Below are positions 59,573 to 64,000 of a stretch of DNA of 64,000 nt, piece by piece. Source of the DNA: Algoriphagus aquaeductus (GTDB lineage: Bacteria > Bacteroidota > Bacteroidia > Cytophagales > Cyclobacteriaceae); assembly GCF_003253485.1 (NCBI RefSeq), contig NZ_QKTX01000002.1:403538-467537 (forward strand), in the 5' to 3' direction. How positions within the stretch are numbered: position 1 is the first letter of the stretch; each line of letters starts with the position of its first letter. Both the position numbers and the translations under genes were made by a program. The notes beneath the pieces are model-generated. The model made no database searches and was not told the origin of the DNA. It was given only the letters and a program-made list of their open reading frames with translations.

Positions 59573-60718
59573 ATGACCCAGATTTCTCCCAATCAGATAT
59601 TAGGTGTACTTGGTGGCGGACAGCTCGGCCGCATGCTGATCCAGTCCGCCATCAATTACAACCAAGACATTCACATCCTCGATCCCGATCCCAATGCGCC
59701 TTGTAAGGACATTGCACAGCATTTTCAGGTTGGGTCGCTCAAGGATTTTGACACAGTATATTCTTTTGGCAAAAACTGCGACGTGATCACCGTGGAGATC
59801 GAGGCAGTCAATACCGATGCCCTGCAAAAGCTTGCCGATGAGGGCAAAAAAGTATTTCCACAACCACACATTTTGAAGCTTATCCAAGATAAGCGCGAGC
59901 AAAAGCAGTTTTATCAGCAGCATGGGATTCCTACTGCTGATTTTATTTTGACTGAAAATAAAGCCGACGTTATTTCCAAAAAGTCCTTTCTTCCCTCAGT
60001 TAATAAATTGGGTAAGGAAGGTTACGATGGCCGTGGCGTTCAGATTTTGAGAACTGAAGCGGATCTGGAGCAGGCATTTGATGCTCCTGGACTGCTGGAA
60101 AAGCTGATCGATTTCGACAAAGAAATTGCTGTGACCGTGGCCCGAAATGAAAACGGGGAACTGATCGCCTATCCGGCGGTAGAGTGCGCTTTTCACCCGA
60201 CGGCTAACTTGGTCGAGTTTCTTTTTGCTCCAGCAGAAATCTCTCCCGAGGTAGAGGCCAAAGCTCAGGAAATCGCCAAAGCCGTAATCCTAAAGTTGGA
60301 TATGGTCGGAATCCTGGCTGTAGAAATGTTTGTGACCAAATCAGGGGATGTGCTAGTCAACGAAATTGCCCCCCGTCCGCACAATAGCGGTCACCATACC
60401 ATCGAAGCCAACTTTACTTCTCAGTTTGAGCAGCATCTGCGTTCAGTGATGAACTGGCCCCTAGGCAATCCCGAGTTGCGATGCCCAGCTGCCATGATCA
60501 ACTTGCTGGGGGAAGACGGATTTTCCGGCCCAGCGATCGTGGAGGGAAAAGAAGAGGCCATGGCCGAAAAGGGAGTTTACATTCACCTTTACGGTAAAAA
60601 ACTGACCAAGCCTTTCCGCAAAATGGGGCATGTGACCATTTTGGATGAAAATGTGGAGTCTCTCAAAGCCAAAGCCAACCGAATCAAAGAATTGATCAAA
60701 ATAAAATCCATCTCATGA
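59573..60718 (+). CDS. purK: 5-(carboxyamino)imidazole ribonucleotide synthase
   Basis: 381 residues. ATP-grasp enzyme of de novo purine synthesis that carboxylates AIR with bicarbonate. Seen: GVLGGGQLGRML near the start, ATP-grasp lobe GKEGYDGRGVQI, EKLIDFDKEIAVTVARNENGE, and the NEIAPRPHNSGHHTIEA end of the active site. Stop overlaps purE by 4 bases (ATGA), so PurK and PurE are translationally coupled. No start doubt. Confidence 0.96.
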   Translation: MTQISPNQILGVLGGGQLGRMLIQSAINYNQDIHILDPDPNAPCKDIAQHFQVGSLKDFDTVYSFGKNCDVITVEIEAVNTDALQKLADEGKKVFPQPHILKLIQDKREQKQFYQQHGIPTADFILTENKADVISKKSFLPSVNKLGKEGYDGRGVQILRTEADLEQAFDAPGLLEKLIDFDKEIAVTVARNENGELIAYPAVECAFHPTANLVEFLFAPAEISPEVEAKAQEIAKAVILKLDMVGILAVEMFVTKSGDVLVNEIAPRPHNSGHHTIEANFTSQFEQHLRSVMNWPLGNPELRCPAAMINLLGEDGFSGPAIVEGKEEAMAEKGVYIHLYGKKLTKPFRKMGHVTILDENVESLKAKANRIKELIKIKSIS

Positions 60719-61230
60719 ACCCACAGGTAGGAATCATCATGGGAAGTCAGTCTGACCTCCCGATCATGGCAGAAGCTGCGCAGTTTCTCGAAGAACTCGG
60801 AATCGCTTACGAGCTTACCGTGGTAAGTGCTCATCGGACCCCTCAGCGGATGATCGACTATGCAGGTTCGGCACGCGAGCGTGGGATCAAAGTGATCATT
60901 GCCGGTGCAGGCGGTGCTGCGCATCTTCCGGGGATGGTGGCTTCCCTGACCAGTCTTCCGGTGATCGGAGTCCCTGTGCTGAGCTCCAATTCCATCGATG
61001 GATGGGATAGTGTTTTGTCCATTTTGCAGATGCCAAGCGGGATTCCGGTGGCGACAGTCGCGCTGAATGGAGGCAAAAATGCCGGGATTTTGGCGGCTTC
61101 TATGGTGGGAGCGTATGATGCAGAAGTGGGAAAAAAAATGGATGCTTTCAAAGCAGGGCTTCGTCAAAAAGTCGAAGAATCCGCCGCCCAGATTGAGGAA
61201 AAGGGCTGGAAAGCGGTGTTGAAGAAATGA
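60715..61230 (+). CDS. purE: N5-carboxyaminoimidazole ribonucleotide mutase
   Basis: 171 residues. PurE moves the carboxylate of N5-CAIR to give CAIR, the step following PurK. Conserved GSQSDLPIM, SAHRTPQRM (with catalytic H40) and GAGGAAHLPGM blocks are intact. Forms the usual octamer. Starts by ATGA overlap with purK. Confidence 0.97.
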   Translation: MNPQVGIIMGSQSDLPIMAEAAQFLEELGIAYELTVVSAHRTPQRMIDYAGSARERGIKVIIAGAGGAAHLPGMVASLTSLPVIGVPVLSSNSIDGWDSVLSILQMPSGIPVATVALNGGKNAGILAASMVGAYDAEVGKKMDAFKAGLRQKVEESAAQIEEKGWKAVLKK

Positions 61231-61285
61231 TCAATGGCCAATTTCAATGATCAATTTCCAAGGCTAATTTTAAAATAGTCGAGCT

Positions 61286-61435
61286 ATGGATTGGAACAAA
61301 CCTGTCAAATTCAAATTCGGTGGGGAAGATTGGGAAATGCCTCTCTCCACCCTTCTGTTGCTGATTTTTTTGACCCTTTTATTGATGCTGGGCGGGGCTT
61401 GGCTGGGGTTTCAGTTTGGATCAGGGCAGTTGTAA
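61286..61435 (+). CDS. Small membrane protein of unknown function
   Basis: 49 residues: a soluble head MDWNKPVKFKFGGEDWEM, then a hydrophobic helix PLSTLLLLIFLTLLLMLGGA and WLGFQFGSGQL. A single membrane anchor with a cytoplasmic N-terminus is likely. I recognise no family. It sits 56 bases after purE with no terminator between, and the first fic dyad follows 19 bases after its stop, which could also serve as its terminator. Confidence 0.6.
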   Translation: MDWNKPVKFKFGGEDWEMPLSTLLLLIFLTLLLMLGGAWLGFQFGSGQL

Positions 61436-61453
61436 TTCATTCGAAAATTCTCC

Positions 61454-61572
61454 AATGAGCCGATTAGGATTACTAATCGGCTCATTATTTTTAGAATATT
61501 GAGCCGAATAAAGTTAATAATCGGCTCAAAAAATTGATATATTTGAGCTGAATAAGAATCTTAATCGGCTCA
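61454..61572 (+). promoter_or_regulatory. Three tandem dyads (44-bp period), probable operator array of fic
   Basis: Three 29-bp dyads, each TGAGC(C/T)GA, 10 bases, TAATCGGCTCA. Left half-sites begin at 61456, 61500 and 61544; right half-sites TCGGCTCA at 61477, 61521 and 61565: exactly 44 bases apart in both series. Half-sites are 21 bases apart within a unit. The last base of dyad 3 is the A of the fic start codon (61572). Dyad 1 has perfect 14-bp arms and a short T-run, so it may also terminate upstream transcription. Confidence 0.9.
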
Positions 61573-62684
61573 TGAGCTACAATTGGCAACAGACAGGATG
61601 GCCGGAATTTCAGTTTACCCCAGGATTGATCGAGGATGTTCAGCTCAAATTCCTGCTGAAATCCGGTAAATCCAACGGGCAGTACGCCGGAATTCCTTCC
61701 GAGAAGAAAGACCAACTACTCGTGGATATTCTGTTGTCTGAAGCGATCAAAACTTCTGAGATCGAGGGAGAATTTCTCAGCCGGGTCGATGTGATGTCCT
61801 CGCTCAAAAAGAATCTCGGCATTCACGAAGAGCAGCCCCGATTGGTCAAGGATCATCGTGCCAAAGGCATTGCCAAACTGATGGTAGCGGTACGACAGTC
61901 TTGGCAGGAGCCGCTTAGTGATACTTTGCTTTTTTCCTGGCATGAGATGCTGATGGAAGGCAATCGCTACATCCAAGCCGGAAAATGGCGAAGTGGAACT
62001 GAACCCATGCAGGTGGTTTCCGGTACGATAGGAAAAGAAATTGTCCATTTCGAAGCACCTCCCTCCGATCAAGTTTCCATGGAAATGGATCGATTCATCA
62101 TATGGTTTAATGCTACAGTTCCCGGTGGAGCTAAGCAGATTCTTAATCCGATTTTGCGATCGGCCTTGGTGCATTTGTACTTCGAGAGCATTCATCCTTT
62201 CGAAGATGGTAATGGTCGAATCGGCCGGGCATTAGCCGAAAAAGCGCTCCATCAAGGAGTAGCGCAACCGATTTTGATCAGTCTTTCTCAGGTCATCGAA
62301 TCGGACCGAAATCAATATTACGAGCAGCTCAAGCTGGCACAACGCACGCTTCAGGTGGATAAATGGCTACTTTATTTTGCCGGAGTGGTGTTGAAGGCTC
62401 AGGAAAAAGTAGAGGAGTTGATTGAGTTTTCTTTGAAAAAGACCCAACTGTTTGACACCTTTCGGGACGAGTTGAATGAGCGGGAACTCAAAGCTTTGAA
62501 CCGTATGCTCGACGAAGGTCCGGATGGTTTTGAGGGAGGTATGAATGCCAAAAAATACATGTCCCTTACCGGTGCTTCTAAGGCTACCGCTACCCGAGAC
62601 CTTCAGCATTTGCGGGATTTGGGGATTTTGATAGCCGAAGGGGGAGGACGAAGTGTTCACTATCAGGTAAATTTAGAATCCTAA
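61572..62684 (+). CDS. Fic-family adenylyltransferase with C-terminal winged helix
   Basis: 370 residues. An N-terminal DUF4172-type segment, an inhibitory helix motif T61-xxx-E65-G66 (class II autoinhibition), and the catalytic HPFEDGNGRIGR with H208 and the arginine at 219. Fic proteins transfer AMP to target hydroxyls. The last ~65 residues (MNAKKYMSLTGASKATATRDLQHL) form a winged-helix domain, giving a likely DNA-binding autoregulator of the dyads upstream. A toxin role with an intramolecular antitoxin helix is possible; a housekeeping regulator is equally possible. ATG at 61572 overlaps dyad 3. Confidence 0.92.
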   Translation: MSYNWQQTGWPEFQFTPGLIEDVQLKFLLKSGKSNGQYAGIPSEKKDQLLVDILLSEAIKTSEIEGEFLSRVDVMSSLKKNLGIHEEQPRLVKDHRAKGIAKLMVAVRQSWQEPLSDTLLFSWHEMLMEGNRYIQAGKWRSGTEPMQVVSGTIGKEIVHFEAPPSDQVSMEMDRFIIWFNATVPGGAKQILNPILRSALVHLYFESIHPFEDGNGRIGRALAEKALHQGVAQPILISLSQVIESDRNQYYEQLKLAQRTLQVDKWLLYFAGVVLKAQEKVEELIEFSLKKTQLFDTFRDELNERELKALNRMLDEGPDGFEGGMNAKKYMSLTGASKATATRDLQHLRDLGILIAEGGGRSVHYQVNLES

Positions 62685-62692
62685 AACCAAAC

Positions 62693-62719
62693 CCTCCAAG
62701 GGACTTTAGCCCTTGGAGG
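62693..62719. terminator. 10-bp hairpin between fic and the amidohydrolase gene
   Basis: Perfect arms CCTCCAAGGG (62693-62702) and CCCTTGGAGG (62710-62719), loop ACTTTAG. No T-run. It ends 13 bases before the next ATG and contains GGAGG, so it may also mask a translation-start region. Confidence 0.55.
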
Positions 62720-62732
62720 AGATATAAATTCC

Positions 62733-63848
62733 ATGAACCATCTCATCCAACTCCGTCATACGCTTCACCAATTTCCTGAAACAGCTCTCGAGGAAACCCA
62801 GACCGCAAGGCGGATTTTGGAGTTTTTTCGTCCTTTAGCTCCGGATCAGATTTTAGAAAATCTTGGAGGAACCGGGCTTGCTTTTGTATTTCAGGGAGTA
62901 AAACCGGGGAAAAGACTTCTTTTTCGCTGTGAATTAGACGGATTACCGATTGCCGATTTGAAGAAAAGCGACCATCAGAGCCAAATTCCCGGCAAAGGTC
63001 ATCTCTGCGGACACGACGGGCATATGGCGATTCTTTGCGGTTTGGGAGTAAAGCTTTCCCAAAACCGACCCGAATCCGGGGAAGTCTTGCTTCTTTTCCA
63101 GCCGGCAGAAGAGACCGGAGATGGAGCAAGAGCGGTACTTACAGACCCCAGATTTGAGCAGATCAAACCCGATATTGCTTTTGCGTTGCATAATCTTCCC
63201 GGTTATCCTTTGCATCAGATTGTGATGAGAAAAGGAACTTTTGCAGCTGGAAGTACCGGAATGACAATTTCCCTGACCGGTAAAACCTCCCATTCCGCCC
63301 ACCCGGAAGCAGGCATCAATCCGGCAAATGCACTTGCCACACTCATTCAAGAATTGCCTAAGTTGCCTCTAGAAGCAAATGGCTTTGCTTTGCTGACTTT
63401 GATCCATGCCAAGTTGGGCAGTTTGGCTTTTGGAACGAGTGCGGGAAAGGGGAGTTTGAGTATGACTTTGAGGGCTTTTGATCAGGAGGATTTGGACAAC
63501 CTGATCGAAAAGGTGAAGGAAAAGTCCCGTGTAATCTCCAAATCAGAGCGACTGGAGGTGGAGTTTTCTTTTGTAGAGCAATTCGCCGTATCAGTCAATG
63601 ATCCGGATTTGTATTCCCTAGTAGAAAATGCAGCCAAAAAATTGGGATTAAGTCTAATTGAAAAACCAGAACCTTTCCGCTGGTCAGAGGATTTTGGCTT
63701 GTTTTCCCAGGTTTGTCCTTCGTTTTTGTTTGGTTTGGGTTCCGGAGAAAGTTGTCCACAACTGCATGAAGGAACCTATGACTTTCCGGATGAATTGATT
63801 GAGACGGGAGTGGAGATGTTTTGGGAGTTGGTAAAGGAGACCTGCTAG
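62733..63848 (+). CDS. M20-family amidohydrolase/carboxypeptidase
   Basis: 371 residues. Di-metal hydrolase of the M20D (ArgE/hippurate hydrolase-like) type: CELDGLPI, CGHDGHM (C92, H94, H97), QPAEETGDGARA (E126/E127), HNLPGYP and the dimerisation domain with SAHPEAGINPANA. It removes acyl groups from N-acyl amino acids or dipeptides; the exact substrate cannot be read. It follows fic by 48 bases on the same strand but across a hairpin, so co-transcription is uncertain. The final 15 residues (ETGVEMFWELVKETC) look complete. Confidence 0.92.
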   Translation: MNHLIQLRHTLHQFPETALEETQTARRILEFFRPLAPDQILENLGGTGLAFVFQGVKPGKRLLFRCELDGLPIADLKKSDHQSQIPGKGHLCGHDGHMAILCGLGVKLSQNRPESGEVLLLFQPAEETGDGARAVLTDPRFEQIKPDIAFALHNLPGYPLHQIVMRKGTFAAGSTGMTISLTGKTSHSAHPEAGINPANALATLIQELPKLPLEANGFALLTLIHAKLGSLAFGTSAGKGSLSMTLRAFDQEDLDNLIEKVKEKSRVISKSERLEVEFSFVEQFAVSVNDPDLYSLVENAAKKLGLSLIEKPEPFRWSEDFGLFSQVCPSFLFGLGSGESCPQLHEGTYDFPDELIETGVEMFWELVKETC

Positions 63849-63867
63849 GTTTTCAAAACCTGACAGG
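63847..63867. repeat. Intergenic hairpin with CCTGACAGG core
   Basis: AGGTTTT-C-AAAACCT (63847-63861) overlaps CCTG-A-CAGG (63859-63867). The CCTGACAGG core is shared with the element at 31383-31434, suggesting a dispersed short repeat. It overlaps the amidohydrolase stop codon. Confidence 0.45.
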
Positions 63868-64000
63868 TGGGGTGTCAAATTTGTGCCATTTTTGGTTTTT
63901 TATTTGCATCCCACTTTAAGGTTTTTAATCTCTTGGAAAGAGTGGTTTGCCCGATGTTTTTTTCAGACCAATTTTTCACATTTTCTACTCGTGTTGACTG

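Noticed and set aside
61572..62684. Fic as a two-gene toxin-antitoxin module
   Set aside because: No separate antitoxin gene is next to it; the inhibitory helix is within the same chain.

Overview
The window looks like a chromosomal segment of a Bacteroidota member of the Cytophagales, most like the Cyclobacteriaceae/Algoriphagus group. The pointers are Oar-like and CarboxypepD-type TonB-dependent receptors, many short lipoproteins with an SxxC-like lipobox, LytS/LytTR signalling pairs, a Wzi-type capsule protein, lmo0937- and DUF4172-type small families, few Shine-Dalgarno sequences, and repeated TAnnTTTG boxes (the -7 element of Bacteroidota sigma-70 promoters) just upstream of start codons. 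Taxonomy is inferred from family content only. I see no phage, insertion sequence, CRISPR array, rRNA or tRNA.

Layout. 1-10.8 kb: end of lptB, a GH3-type adenylating enzyme, an AAA/DUF4143 ATPase, a lytic transglycosylase, a lipoprotein, uvrA, a LytS/LytR pair and an orphan LytTR response regulator. 11.4-17 kb: PhoH/PIN protein, then a minus-strand glycan cluster (two glycosyltransferases, PIG-L deacetylase, sugar epimerase). 17.2-24.4 kb: SNF2 helicase and an ileS-lspA operon. 24.7-30 kb: Oar-like receptor with a secreted NPP-type phosphodiesterase, and a Crp/Fnr regulator. 30.5-37 kb: small CxxC protein, RsuA-family pseudouridine synthase, orphan MoxR ATPase, and a beta-helix lipoprotein paired with a second TonB receptor. 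37-47 kb: mostly small housekeeping and envelope genes (DinB, cupin, wecB, Wzi, FKBP, a transglutaminase-like protein, rlmH, fasciclin, a Fur-family regulator). 47-54.6 kb: a large metzincin-like protease, a phenolic-lipid type cluster (FAD oxidoreductase, UbiA prenyltransferase, type III PKS, methyltransferase) and an MscS channel. 54.7-64 kb: a putative metal-responsive operon (secreted FFCGGAGPE protein, CobW GTPase, a 55-residue protein too short for many gene callers), a membrane MutS-like ATPase, purK-purE, three very small membrane/unknown genes, a Fic protein behind a remarkable operator array, and an M20 amidohydrolase.

How genes may work together. The most notable systems are: (1) three 29-bp dyads at an exact 44-bp period immediately upstream of, and touching, the fic start codon, with a winged-helix domain at the Fic C-terminus suggesting autoregulation; (2) the type III PKS cluster, which has the parts to build, methylate, oxidise/reduce and prenylate a phenolic lipid; (3) the CobW operon with a perfect Fur-family-like dyad lying over the -33 region of its promoter, and a Fur-type regulator encoded 10 kb away; (4) the beta-helix lipoprotein plus TonB receptor lacking a SusD partner. 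Several start codons are revised here from promoter position, family start and leader structure (uvrA, lytS-like, ileS, both TonB partners, wecB, cobW).
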